A stretch of DNA of 64,000 nucleotides. Origin: Fodinicola feengrottensis. GTDB taxonomy: Bacteria; Actinomycetota; Actinomycetes; Mycobacteriales; HKI-0501. The translations under genes were made by a program, and so were the position numbers. Below are positions 36,233-45,929 of this stretch, one piece after another. The stretch lies in contig NZ_WOTO01000042.1 in NCBI RefSeq assembly GCF_010993775.1, positions 1 to 64,000 of the forward strand, written 5' to 3'. How positions within the stretch are numbered: position 1 is the first letter of the stretch; the number at the start of each line of letters is the position of its first letter. The notes beneath the pieces are model-generated. The model made no database searches, was not told the origin of the DNA, and saw nothing but the letters and a program-made list of their open reading frames with translations.

Positions 36233-36995
36233 TCAGTCTTCCTGGCCAGGCTCGATGCCGGCCTCGGCCAAAACCGTACGGTCTGCTGTGGACAGCGCTT
36301 CGGGCGCCAGCGCGGCCAGCAGGTCGGGCCGTCGAGCGGCCGTACGCGCCAACGCCTGGTCTCGCCGCCACCGTGCGATCCGGCCGTGGTCACCGGACAG
36401 CAGAATGGGCGGAACGTCCCGATCTCGCCACGAGGCCGGCTTGGTGTAGACCGGATATTCGAGCAGACCGTCCGCGTGCGACTCCTCAACCAGCGGACTC
36501 CGGGTTGCCCACCACACCGGGCAGCAGTCGGCCGACCGCCTCGACGATGACCAGCACGGCGACCTCGCCGCCGTTGAGCACGTAGTCGCCAAGAGAGATC
36601 TCCGTCACTGGCATCCGCGTCGCGGCCTCCTCGACGACCCGCGCGTCGATTCCCTCGTACCGGCCGCAGGCGAACACCAGCCGTTGCTCGGCCGCCAACT
36701 CGTGCGCCATCGCCTGGGTGAAGACCTCACCAGCCGGTGTGGGGACGATCAGCCTGGCCTTCTCCCCCGCCGGTACGACGGTGTCCAACGCCTCGCCCCA
36801 CGGCTCCGGCCGCATCACCATGCCGGCGCCCCCGCCGTACGGCGTGTCGTCCACGGTGCGATGGCGGTCGTGTGTCCAGTCCCTCAGGTCATGGACCGCC
36901 ACCTCCAGCAGGCCCTTGTCGCGGGCACGGCCGAGCAGCGACTCCCGGAGCGGCGCCAGGTAGTGGGGGAAGATCGTGATCACGTCGATGCGCAT
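36233..36995 (-). CDS. trmD: TrmD, tRNA (guanine-N1)-methyltransferase (frameshifted)
   Basis: Makes m1G37 in tRNA, preventing +1 frameshifts. SPOUT-fold motifs are MRIDVITIFPHYLAPLRESL, DDTPYGGGAGMVMRPEPW, ACGRYEGIDARVVE and the knot ISLGDYVLNGGEVAVL. The frame breaks near 36495, and the C-terminal domain continues HADGLLEYPVYTKPASWRDR, VPPILLSGDHGRIARWRRDQ. The gene is essential in most bacteria, so the break is likely an error. Confidence 0.95.
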
Positions 36996-37138
36996 GGCAG
37001 GAAAGACCGTACCGGCCGGGCTGAAACGGTCGGCACGCCGGACTAGCGTCTTGAGCTGTGCGGAACGAGTGGGCTCTGTTGCCACCGCTGGGCTTGGCGT
37101 TGCTCGCCACCGCCACGCCGACATCGAACCTGACTGAC

Positions 37139-37742
37139 CTACTTGAGAGCGTAGGTCAGGTGGGTCACCACGCTCGTCTGGCGGGCCGACACCTGCCGCA
37201 GATCCACCCGCCCGGCTCCCGCAAGCAGCCGCTCTCCGCGCCCGAGGAACACCGGCGCCACGTGCAGGCGCAGCTCGTCGATCAGGCCGGCGGCCAGATA
37301 CTGGTTCACGGTGGCCGCGCCGCCGGCGATCGAGACGGTTCGGTCGCTGGCCGCCGCCCGCGCCTGGTCGAGCGCGTCAATGATGCCGCCGGTCACGAAG
37401 TGGAAAGTCGTGCCGCCCTCCATCTCCACGGACTCCCGCTCGCGGTGGCCGAGCACGAAGACCGGCGCGTGGTAGGGCGGTTTCGGGCCCCACCAACGGT
37501 CCGGTCCAGTCCAGGTCCCAGTCGCCGCGGTCGGGACCGAACATGTTGCGGCCCATGACGTAGGCGCCGGCAACGCAGATGTTTTTGATCTCCTCGGCGT
37601 TCTCGTCCGCCGCCTCGAACATCCACCGGGGCAGGATCTTGTGCACCCCGTCACCGAACGGGTCGTCGGCCCGCTGGTTGAGGCCGGCGGCGTACCCATC
37701 GACCGACATCATCATGTCGCTGGTCACCAGGCTGTTCGTCAT
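37139..37742 (-). CDS. RibD C-terminal domain / dihydrofolate-reductase-fold protein (frameshifted)
   Basis: A DHFR-fold reductase of the RibD_C type common in actinobacteria: MTNSLVTSDMMMSVDGYAAG, AGAYVMGRNMFGP, a frame break near 37480, then YHAPVFVLGHRERESVEMEG, SIAGGAATVNQYLAAGLIDE and the C-terminal LRLHVAPVFLGRGERLL. The ATG at 37742 has AGGAG 8 nt upstream. Substrate unknown; NADPH binding is expected. Inserted between trmD and rimM, which are usually adjacent. Confidence 0.85.
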
Positions 37743-37911
37743 GGTCGTCACTCCTGTTGCCGGGCGGCTCTGGCAGCCGCTTCACCGGGTAGTCGAAGCA
37801 ACTTCACGGATCTTGACATCGGGAACCGAGATTCAGTGGACCAAATGACGGCCGTCGACGGATGGCCCGCATTTCACGCCGCCCCAGGTTCCGGCCCGGC
37901 GTTAGCAGGCG

Positions 37912-38423
37912 CTAAAGATCGAAGAGGCCTTCGGGGGGGCGTCGATGGTGATCGTACGAGCGGTGGCGTCGATGGCGGTGACGATGGCCTTCACGAACGG
38001 GATCAGGTGTTTGCGCCCGTCGCCGGCGGTCACGATGAGCATGTCGCCGCCGGGGCCGTGGTCAACCGCGGTGAGCGTGCCGATGGAGGCGCCGGCCGGG
38101 TCAACGGCGGCGAGGCCGACCAGGTCGTGATCGCGGAACTCGTCCGGATCGTCCAGGTCGGGTAGGTCTTCGGAGTTGACGACCAGGAAGATGCCACGCA
38201 GCTCTTCAGCCGCTGATCTGTCCGGCACGTCTTTGAAATGCAGAATCAGCCGGCCGCTGTGCCAGAAGGCGTTGTCGATGGCCAGCGGACCGGCGTCGGC
38301 CGGGTCGGTTTCCAGCACCGACCCGGCCATCATCCGTTCGTCCGGCTCGTCCGTACGCACCTCGACCGTCACGTCCCCACGAATGCCGTGAGGACGCCCC
38401 AGCCTGGCTACGACGAGCTGCAT
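37912..38423 (-). CDS. rimM: RimM, 16S rRNA processing protein (frameshift at the 3' end)
   Basis: Assists maturation of the 30S head, binding S19. The start MQLVVARLGRPHGIRGDVTV is diagnostic, and the PRC-barrel half (LVGLAAVDPAGASIGTLTAV) is clear. At a G7/C7 run near 37931 the frame slips; restoring it gives the family ending PEGLFDL and TAG at 37912. It lies just downstream of khpA. Confidence 0.93.
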
Positions 38424-38430
38424 CGAAGCG

Positions 38431-38667
<237 letters not shown>

Positions 38668-39119
38668 TTAGGCCTCCGCGGCCGGGGCGGCCGGCTCGGC
38701 GGCCTTCTCAGCAGCCTTGTCGTCCTTCTTGGGCGCCCGCTTCTTCGGGGTGGTCGCGCTGCCCTTACCGTCCTCGTTGGCCTTGTCGGACTCGGCGAAA
38801 ACGGTGCCGATCTCCGGCCGGGCCGCCTTGGGCTCCTTGACCTTGAGCGGCGGCGGGGCATCCTCGCCCTTGAACTTCTGCCAGTCACCGGTGAGCTTGA
38901 GCAGCACCTCGACGGCGGCCGTCGGCTGCGCGCCGACACCCAGCCAGTACAGCGCCCGGTCCGAGTTGACCTCGATGAAGGAGGGGTCCTCCTTGGGTGA
39001 TACAGGCCGATCGACTCAATCGCCCGGCCATCTCGCTTGGTGCGCGCGTCGGCGACCACAATGCGGTAGTGCGGCGCGCGCATCTTGCCCAGGCGCATCA
39101 ACTTGATCTTGGTAGCCAC
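38668..39119 (-). CDS. rpsP: RpsP, 30S ribosomal protein S16 with a long C-terminal extension (frameshifted)
   Basis: The S16 core reads (GTG) MATKIKLMRLGKMRAPHYRI, VVADARTKRDGRAIESIGLY. A base missing in the C-run near 38998 then shifts the frame, and the rest runs LLKLTGDWQKFKGEDAPPPL to an Ala/Lys/Glu-rich tail (KKRAPKKDDKAAEKAAEPAA). Such charged tails are typical of actinobacterial S16. Essential protein; break taken as an error. Confidence 0.94.
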
Positions 39120-39272
39120 GAGTGTGGTGTCTCCTACGACAGTCGTTTTCTGGTGGGTGAGCCCAGCACATGTGGGGAATGGCGCGCGCACCCGATGGAC
39201 CCGACCGTGACGGTTGAGAGGGTCCGCACAGCCAGGTTCAGCAGTCCATTCTGCCAGACCCGCCAGCAGCGG

Positions 39273-39937
39273 CTACAGCAGCCCGGCCCCGGTGTATCCG
39301 GGCACCGGCTGGTTCCAGTTCGCCGGCAGCTCCGGGACCGGCCAGGACGGGTCCGGGCGAAAGTCCGTCCAAGTGCCGTCGTACGGCCAGACGCCCTTGG
39401 TGATGTCCGCGATCGCCTGCTCGGCCTCGCTTCGCGCCCTGGCCGCCCACTCGTCGCGGACCTCGCCGGCGGCATTCGCGGCCTCCGCCTCGTCGACGTC
39501 CTTCAGCTGGCACCGGCGGTCGGGGCCAGCGACCACGTCGACCTCCAGATCGTCGGCGTCCAAGCCGCCGGCCCAGCGCACCGCCGGCGTTTCGACGTTC
39601 ACGTACCAGTTGCGAAAGGTGCCGGGGGCGCGAAGAACCACTGCACCGTGTGCCACCGCCGCGGCCGTACCAACACCAACACGCTCGTGCCCGTCCAAGT
39701 GTCGTCGGCCGTGTGCCAGGGCACGCCAAACCGCTCCGCCAGCGGCACGTCCCGTACCGGCCGGCCGTCCAGATGCCGCGGAAACCGCACCGGCGTACCA
39801 GCCGCCAGCCACAGCAGCGTGTAGTCGTCGCCGTCCTCCACCACCGTCGACGGCCGGACGCCACGCAGCTCGCCCTGACGGTGATATCGCGTCAGGACAA
39901 CCTGGCCGCGTGGCCACGGCGCACTCAAGATCGGCAT
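39273..39937 (-). CDS. DUF402 (FomD/Ntdp-like) protein A (frameshifted)
   Basis: The DUF402 fold hydrolyses nucleotide phosphoanhydrides or related bonds with Mg/Mn in characterised members. It starts MPILSAPWPRGQVVLTRYHR, then YTLLWLAAGTPVRFPRHLDG, WHTVQWFFAP. A frame break near 39625 precedes FRNWYVNVETPAVRWAGGLD and the C-terminus WTDFRPDPSWPVPELPANW. A paralogue lies at 45118-45762, with the shared ending WTDFRPDPSWP.LP. Function here unknown. Confidence 0.82.
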
Positions 39938-40005
39938 ATCCAGCAGTATGCCCACCAACCCTCGCGCCCTCTTCAAGACCGTCGTACCTGCCCAGGATCC
40001 TCGAA

Positions 40006-40019
40006 TTCGGGGGCGGCAT
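40006..40019 (-). repeat. Dispersed 3'-end motif, copy 2
   Basis: Minus-strand AATGCCGCCCCCGAATTCGA starts 25 nt beyond the stop of the ParB-like gene. Shares about 20 bases with the copy at 45052. Confidence 0.6.
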
Positions 40020-40043
40020 TTTTGGCCCGTCCTCACCCGGACG

Positions 40044-40819
40044 TCAGGGGCGGAGGTGGGCGGTGACGGCAGGTGACCAGTCGAGGCTGCCGAGGCGGTC
40101 GCGGGTGGCCAGGGCGGTGACGTACGCCTGCACATCCCGCAGCGGCAGCACGGCGCCGTCGGCGCGGAGCCGCTCGATCACCGGCAGCACCTCACGGTCC
40201 CACCATTGGCTCGGCTCGCCATCGCGTCGCGATCGGTCAGCCGCCGGCCGGCCATCGTCGAGCGGTACGCCCAGGCCTCGGCCGCGTCGGCGAGCCGCAA
40301 CCACTGCGCCGGCTCGTCCAACCACAGGTCGGTGCGTACGTCGTCGGGCAGCGGCACCCGTTCCAGGAACATCCGCTCGGCGGCCTTGGACGGCAGGTGG
40401 GCGATCGTCAGGCAGGCCATCGCGTACGCGGTCGTGCAGATCGACTGAACGCGGGCGGCGATCGTCGGGCGGCCAAGCGATCGGGCAACGGACACCCGGT
40501 GGTGGCCGTCCCGTACGAAATACATGTCGCCGAGCCGGACCACGTCGACCGGCGGGAAGTCGGCACCGTCACGGACGGCCCGGGCGATTTGCTGCCAGCG
40601 ATCGGCCAGCGCCGGATTCACCAGCTGGAAACCGCGGTCGAAGTCCGCGCTCCGGCTGACCGTACCAACCACCTGCTCGACCGGGATCTCACACCGGCCA
40701 GCGTCCGCAACCCCCTGGCGGCCGAGCGCGTCGAGCGCATCCTCCAGCGTCATGATCGAAGAGTCCTCGCGCAGTGCCATCCGGACTCTCGCCAACACCG
40801 CTTTCAGGCGCGCCTCCAC
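40044..40819 (-). CDS. ParB-like N-terminal-nuclease-domain protein (frameshifted)
   Basis: The middle carries the ParB/Srx-like motif PPVDVVRLGDMYFVRDGHHR followed by VSVARSLG, preceded by VNPALADRWQQIARAVRDG. The C-terminal part, after a frame break near 40208, reads WWDREVLPVIERLRADGAVL. This is a stand-alone actinobacterial family, not chromosomal ParB: no HTH is seen. ParB-type folds bind CTP or act as small nucleases; activity here is not predictable. Start uncertain: GTG 40819 or ATG 40780. Confidence 0.7.
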
Positions 40820-40934
40820 AACCGTCAAACACCGACCGAGGCCGGTGTGTTCCCCGACGGTGTCCGCTGCTGGTCAGCGCGCATGGCGGCGAAGCTGATT
40901 ACGGTACGACATAACCGGATAATGGAGGTTGTCG

Positions 40935-43324
40935 ATGTTGCGCTCCGCGCTCCTGGCCGCTGCCCTGGTCGGATCACTGCTCTCGCCCAGCGGCGGCCGT
41001 GCCGGCCTCCACCGATCCGCTGGCGGCGGTGAACACTTTCATCGGCACCCAGGACGCCGGCAACACGTTTCCCGGCGCTTCGGCGCCTTTCGGGATGACT
41101 CAGGTCAGCCCGATCGGCACGAATTACGCCGGGTACGAATACACCGACACCGCGCTGAAGGGCTTCGGCCATTTCTTCCTGTCCGGCGCCGGCTGCTGGG
41201 AACAGGGCGGTCTGGTCGGCACGTTACCGGTGACCGGCGATATCGGCCCTGGTGCGGCGAAATTCGACACCACCCAGCCGTCCAGCTTCGATCACGACAA
41301 CTACCAATCGCCTTACACTCACGATGGCGAGGTCGGAAAGCCCGGTGACTACCAGGTAAAACTCACCGGCTACGGCGGCATTGACGTGGCGACCACCGCA
41401 TCCACCCAGGTAGGGCTGGAGCGATACACCTTCGACTCGGCCGCTCCCGCGCACGTGCTGATCAACACCGGTCAGGCAAACGTGAAGGAACCGGTCCGGA
41501 GCAGCACCATTCGGATCGTCAACAACCACACCGTGGAAGGCACCGTCACCGCCCAGGCTTTCTGTGGTGGCGGCGACTACACGACGTATTTCACCACCAC
41601 TTTCGACCGACCCTTCACGTCGTACGGCACGTGGTCGCCGACCGGTGGCACCGCTGGCTCGACCGAGTCGTCCGGCGGCAGCGGATTGCGTGGCGCGTGG
41701 TTGTCCTTTGACACCAACGAAAACCGATCGGTGACCGCTCGTACGTCCATCTCGTACGTGGACCCCCGCCGGCGCTCGGGCCAACCTGCGTACCAGCGGC
41801 TACCAGAGTTTCGACCAGATTCGTACGGCCACCGCGAAAGCGTGGCGGAACGAGCTGCGCAGCATCGACATCTCCGCGCCGAATCCGGCCGACGCCACGG
41901 TTTTCTACACTGCGCTCTACCACGTGTTGTTGCAGCCACTGACGGGCACCGACATCGACGGCCGTTATCGGGGACTGGACAAGCAAATCCATCGCGCGAT
42001 CGGCTGGACGTATTACCAGTATTTCTCGCTGTGGGACACCTATCGCGGCCAAAACCAGCTACTGGCGTTGCTTCGGCCAGACCGCGCCCGGGACATCGCG
42101 CGTACGATCCTCGCTATCCACGACCAGGGCGGCTGGCTGCCACGCTGGGTGTACGCCGACTACGAGACGAACACCATGACCGGCGACCCGGTCACGCCGT
42201 ATTTGGTGGACCTGTGGCGCTTCGGCGCGCTTCATGGCATGGAGAGCAAGGCTTTCGCCGCGTTGAAGCAAAACGCCACCGAGACTCCACCGGCCTCGCT
42301 GGCTTTCTCCGGCCGGTCCGGAAACGCCAGTTACCTGTCCCGCGGATTCGTCCAGTACGACGAGAAGTTTCCGCACAAAGGCCAGGACGTGGACCCGCAG
42401 CACGGCGCCTCGGCGACTTTCGAATACTCGCTCGCCGACTGTTCACTCTCGATTATGGCCGCTGGGCTGGGAAAGACCGCCGACGCCGCGACGCTTGCCC
42501 AGCGCGGCCAGAACTACCAGAAGCTGTGGGACTCCGGTACGACCGACCGCGGCTTCACCGGGTTTCCCCGGCCCCGTACGGCCGATGGCACGTTCTACAC
42601 GCCGGCCACCGGCCCGTACGACCCGACCAGCCAGTCCGGTTTCCACGAGGGCACCGCGTGGCAATACCAGTGGATGGACCAGCAGGACGTGCCCGGACTG
42701 CTGGCTTTGATGGGTGGCAAGGAAAACGCGGCGGCCCGATTGGACACTTTCTTCGACTATCCAGACCTGGTCACCGACCCGTCCGGCACCGCGCACACCA
42801 AATGGGTGGTCGGCCCGTACAGCTACTACAACCAGTTCCGCTACAACCCGAACAACGAGCCCGACCTACACACGCCGTGGATGTACGATCTGGTGGGCCA
42901 GCCCTGGAAAACCTCGGCCGCCGTACGGGCCGCGCAGACCTTGTTCGTCAACGCTCCCAACGGGGTGACCGGCAACGACGACCTCGGCGAGATGTCCGCC
43001 TGGTACGTGCTTTCGGCGCTGGGCATGTATCCAGCCACTCCCGGCACCGGTCAGTTCCTGGTCAACGCGCCGCGTTTCCCTTATGCGGCAGTGCATCTGC
43101 GCAACGGCCACACTGTCACGATCAGCGCACCAGGCACCGACCCGACCCAGCTGCAGTACATCAGCGCGGCCAAGGTCAACGGCCACTCGTACCCGAAGAC
43201 GTACCTGTCCCTGGCCGGCATGCCGTCACTGTCGGTCAGCTACCAGGTCACCTCCGACGCCACCCAGGCGACCTGGGCGACCTCCCCGTCCGCCACTCCC
43301 CTCTCCCCCTGCACCTCCCAATAG
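40935..43324 (+). CDS. Secreted GH92 alpha-mannosidase (frameshifted)
   Basis: An exo-acting, Ca-dependent inverting alpha-1,2-mannosidase family member that attacks fungal or yeast mannans and N-glycans. The ATG at 40935, 6 nt after GGAGG, gives a signal peptide (MLRSALLAAALVGSLLSPS). After a break near 40990, the GH92 N-domain begins with DPLAAVNTFIGTQDAGNTFP and ASAPFGMTQVSP. A second break lies near 41765. The catalytic domain shows FSLWDTYRGQNQLLALL, FHEGTAWQYQW (general acid Glu) and GNDDLGEMSAWYVLSALGMY (base Asp). No carbohydrate-binding module. About 790 residues. Confidence 0.92.
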
Positions 43325-43337
43325 TTCTTACCCCTTA

Positions 43338-43410
43338 CCGCTTGGTTGGCCGTATCGACGCGAAACGTGCGTCCAGCGCACGCAACGCGTCGATGTGGAC
43401 AACCAAGCGG
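43338..43410 (+). terminator. Large nested hairpin after the GH92 gene
   Basis: The outer arms CCGCTTGGTT / AACCAAGCGG, middle arms ATCGACGCG / CGCGTCGAT and inner GTGCG / CGCAC nest around one loop, starting 13 nt after the GH92 stop. Probably the transcription end; it also insulates the MarR gene. Confidence 0.7.
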
Positions 43411-43440
43411 CGCGAGATAGTACGTGATAGCGTAATAGTT

Positions 43441-43876
43441 ATGGGAGATGTTGACGAGCGGCTGGAGGTCGCGGCGCAGGCCCGCCGGGGCGGCGACCAG
43501 GCTGGCGCGGCGGTTGCGGGCGGAGCGGCCGGCCGGGGCGCTGAGCACGAACAAAGTGGCGGTGCTGGGACATCTCTACCGGCATGGCAAGAGCACGCCC
43601 GGCGAGATCACCGCCGCCGAGCACCAGCAGCCGCAGTCGCTGACCAGGGTTTTCGCCGACCTGGAGGCGGACGGCCTGGTGACCCGCAGCCGGGGCGAGC
43701 GGGACCGGCGTGAGTCGGTGCTGGATCTGACGGCGGTCGGACTGGACGCGCTGACCAGGGACATGGCGGACCGGGACGGCTGGCTGGCGGCCGCCATTGG
43801 CGGCCTGACGGAGACCGAGACGCAGATGTTGCGGATCGGCGCGGCGCTGATGAACCAGCTGGCGGACGCGCCGTGA
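43441..43876 (+). CDS. MarR-family regulator (frameshifted)
   Basis: Starts at ATG 43441 (MGDVDERLEVAAQ) and, after one extra base near 43475-43490, reads ATRLARRLRAERPAGALSTN, KVAVLGHLYRHGKSTPGEIT and QQPQSLTRVFADLEADGLVT with the wing SRGERDRRESVLDLT. No ribosome-binding site precedes the ATG, so the mRNA could be leaderless. It overlaps the P450 start (GTGA), so it probably controls its own operon. Confidence 0.85.
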
Positions 43877-45018
43877 CCGAGCCCGCCTTCCCGATGCCCC
43901 GCCGCTGTCCGCTCGATCCGCCGGCGGAGCTCGGCCAGATCCGCGAAACCGGCATCACTCGCGTACGACTGTGGGGACGGCAGCACGCCATGGCTGGTGA
44001 CCACCTATGCGGACGTACGAGCGGTGCTCGCCGATCGCCGGTTCAGCTCGGACCCGAGCCGCCCCGGGTTTCCCGCCTCCCGGCCACACGCAGGCAAGGC
44101 CCGGTCGTTCATCCGGATGGACGGCGCCGATCACGCCCGCCAACGCAAGGCGCTGATCAGCGATTTCACCGTACGCAGAGTGGAGGCGCTGAGGCCACTG
44201 ATCGTCGAGACAGTGAACCGTCTGCTGGACGCCATGGACCGGCGGCCGGTCGATCTGGTGACGGCGTACGCGCTGCCGCTGCCGTCGCTGGTCATCTGCC
44301 ACCTGCTCGGCGTGCCCTACTCCGACCACGAGTTCTTCCAGCGTACGAGCCGGGAAATGCTGTCGGGTTCCGGCGACTCCCGTCGTGAGCTGGTCGGCTA
44401 CCTCGCTGCCCTGGTCACGAAAAAGCAGGCGGAACCGGCCGACGACCTGATCAGCAAACTGGTCGGCAACGACGCATTGTCCCCGTCGGGACGTGGTCTC
44501 GATGTCGGTCGGTGCTGCTGCTCATCGCCGGGCACGAGACCACCGCGAACATGATCGCGCTCGGCACCCTGACACTGCTGCAGAATCCTTCGCAGGCGGC
44601 CGAGCTCCGGGACGGCGCCGACCCGGCCACCGCGGTCGAGGAACTGCTCCGGCTGCTCACCATCGTGCACCTGGGCCGCCGCCGAGTCGCGACCGAGGAC
44701 ATCAGGGTCGGGGAGGTCCTGATCCGGGCCGGCGAAGGCGTGATCGCCGCCGCGGACGCGGCCAACCGCGACCCGTCGGTCTTCGAGAACGCCGACTCGC
44801 TCGACATCCACCGGCGGCCCAACCACCACGTCACCTTCGGGTTCGGCGTCCACCAGTGCCTCGGCCAGCCGCTCGCCCGGCTGGAGCTCCAAATCGCTTA
44901 CCCGGCACTGCTCCGCCGCTTCCCCACCCTGCGGCTGGCCGCGTCGGTCGACGAGCTGACTTTTCGTACGACCATGCCCGTCTACGGCGGCGTCGACGCG
45001 CTCCCCGTCACCTGGTGA
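43873..45018 (+). CDS. Cytochrome P450, second copy (frameshifted)
   Basis: GTG 43873 overlaps the MarR stop. MTEPAFPMPRRCPLDPPAEL is a CYP105/107-like start. Frame breaks lie near 43980 and near 44490. Motifs: RMDGADHARQRKALISDFTV, I-helix LLIAGHETTANM, ExxR in VEELLRLL, heme loop FGFGVHQCLGQPLARLE. It is about 30 residues shorter than P450-1 and only moderately similar to it. Substrate unknown; MarR control suggests response to an aromatic or phenolic compound. Confidence 0.88.
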
Positions 45019-45051
45019 GACAGCCCGCATCCAAGTCCGGCTTCCCGAGAA

Positions 45052-45070
45052 ATGCCGCCCCCGAATTCGA
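45052..45070 (+). repeat. Dispersed 3'-end motif, copy 3
   Basis: ATGCCGCCCCCGAATTCGA begins 34 nt after the P450-2 stop, in the P450 direction. See copies at 23564 and 40006. Confidence 0.6.
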
Positions 45071-45117
45071 GTCTTCTCCCGCGCTCCGACATTTCCGCGC
45101 CCTTCCCATCCGGTGTC

Positions 45118-45762
45118 CTAGGCGGCGTGCCAGTGCGGTGGGAGGGTGGGCAGCGGCCAGGACGGGTCTGGGCGAAAGTCGGTCCAGCGGCCGTCGAAAG
45201 GGGGCGCGCCGGACTCGGCGAGGGTGATCAGGCGCTCACCGGCGGCGCGGATGTGTGGCGCCTGCGCCGCGGTCCAGTAGCCGGGCAGGCCGGTGAGGTC
45301 GGCGAACTCGTCCTCGTCCTTCCATGACCAGCTGCGGTCCGGCTCGAACCACACGTCCAGCGCGTTGTCGGCAGTGTCCACATACTGCACGCCGTCGACC
45401 ACCCGGCGGACCTGACGGTCCTCCAGATTGCCGTACCAGCCCATAAAACTGCCGTCGTCGCGAAAAAAAAAAAACCACCACAGCGACCAGTCCTCGGCCG
45501 GCGGGATGAGCATCAGGATGCCGGTGCCTCGCCACTGCCGTGGCCGCAGCGACCGCCGCGGCAGCAGCGCCGAGGCGACCACACCGACATCGCGTACGGT
45601 CCGGCCGTCGGCGAGCAGCCCGCGCACGACCGGGGTGCCGCCGGCCAGCCAGAGCAGCAAGCCGGTGGAGTCCTCGGTGACGACCGTGGTCGGCAACGCG
45701 GCATGTGGTTCACGGCCCCGAAAATGGCGCACGACAACGCGTGAGCCGCTCTCCCAGTCCAT
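45118..45762 (-). CDS. DUF402 (FomD/Ntdp-like) protein B
   Basis: About 215 residues starting MDWESGSRVVVRHFRGREPH, with GLLLWLAGGTPVVRGLLADG, the central strand MGWYGNLEDRQVRRV, LDVWFEPDRSWSWKDEDEFA and the ending WTDFRPDPSWPLPTLPPHWH. An A12 run (45463-45474) encodes FFFF where relatives have about two Phe, so its length is suspect. A MITE abuts the ATG and has replaced the native upstream region. Paralogue of 39273-39937. Confidence 0.82.
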   Translation of the reverse strand: MDWESGSRVVVRHFRGREPHAALPTTVVTEDSTGLLLWLAGGTPVVRGLLADGRTVRDVGVVASALLPRRSLRPRQWRGTGILMLIPPAEDWSLWWFFFFRDDGSFMGWYGNLEDRQVRRVVDGVQYVDTADNALDVWFEPDRSWSWKDEDEFADLTGLPGYWTAAQAPHIRAAGERLITLAESGAPPFDGRWTDFRPDPSWPLPTLPPHWHAA

Positions 45763-45929
45763 TAGGGCGTGTCTCCTAATTCCAGGTGGATGAGGGTCGA
45801 GATCCAAGCGTCGTCTGCCGGTGCCGGGCGGTCGCCTTCATACCGTTGTTGTATGGGGGTGATCGCCCGGTGCTGGCAGGGGGCGTTTGGGCTCGGCCCT
45901 CGCCGCCTGGGATGAGGAGACACGCCCTA
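45763..45929. mobile_element. MITE-like element, copy 2 (167 bp)
   Basis: Terminal inverted repeats TAGGGCGTGTCTCCT (45763-45777) and AGGAGACACGCCCTA (45915-45929). The core ends TCGAGATCCAAGCGTCGTCTG and GTTTGGGCTCGG are shared with the element at 20685, although the outer ends differ. It has a central hairpin (CGGGCGGTC ... GATCGCCCGG). It lies between the start codon of DUF402-B and the stop codon of the archaeal-type proS; the TAG stop of proS is part of the element end. Confidence 0.82.

Noticed and set aside
40003..40022. Treating ATGCCGCCCCCGAAT as the start of real small genes (MPPPNS...)
   Set aside because: All three copies open frames starting MPPP, but the frames run antisense to or across known genes and diverge at once. 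A nucleic-acid repeat explains it better.
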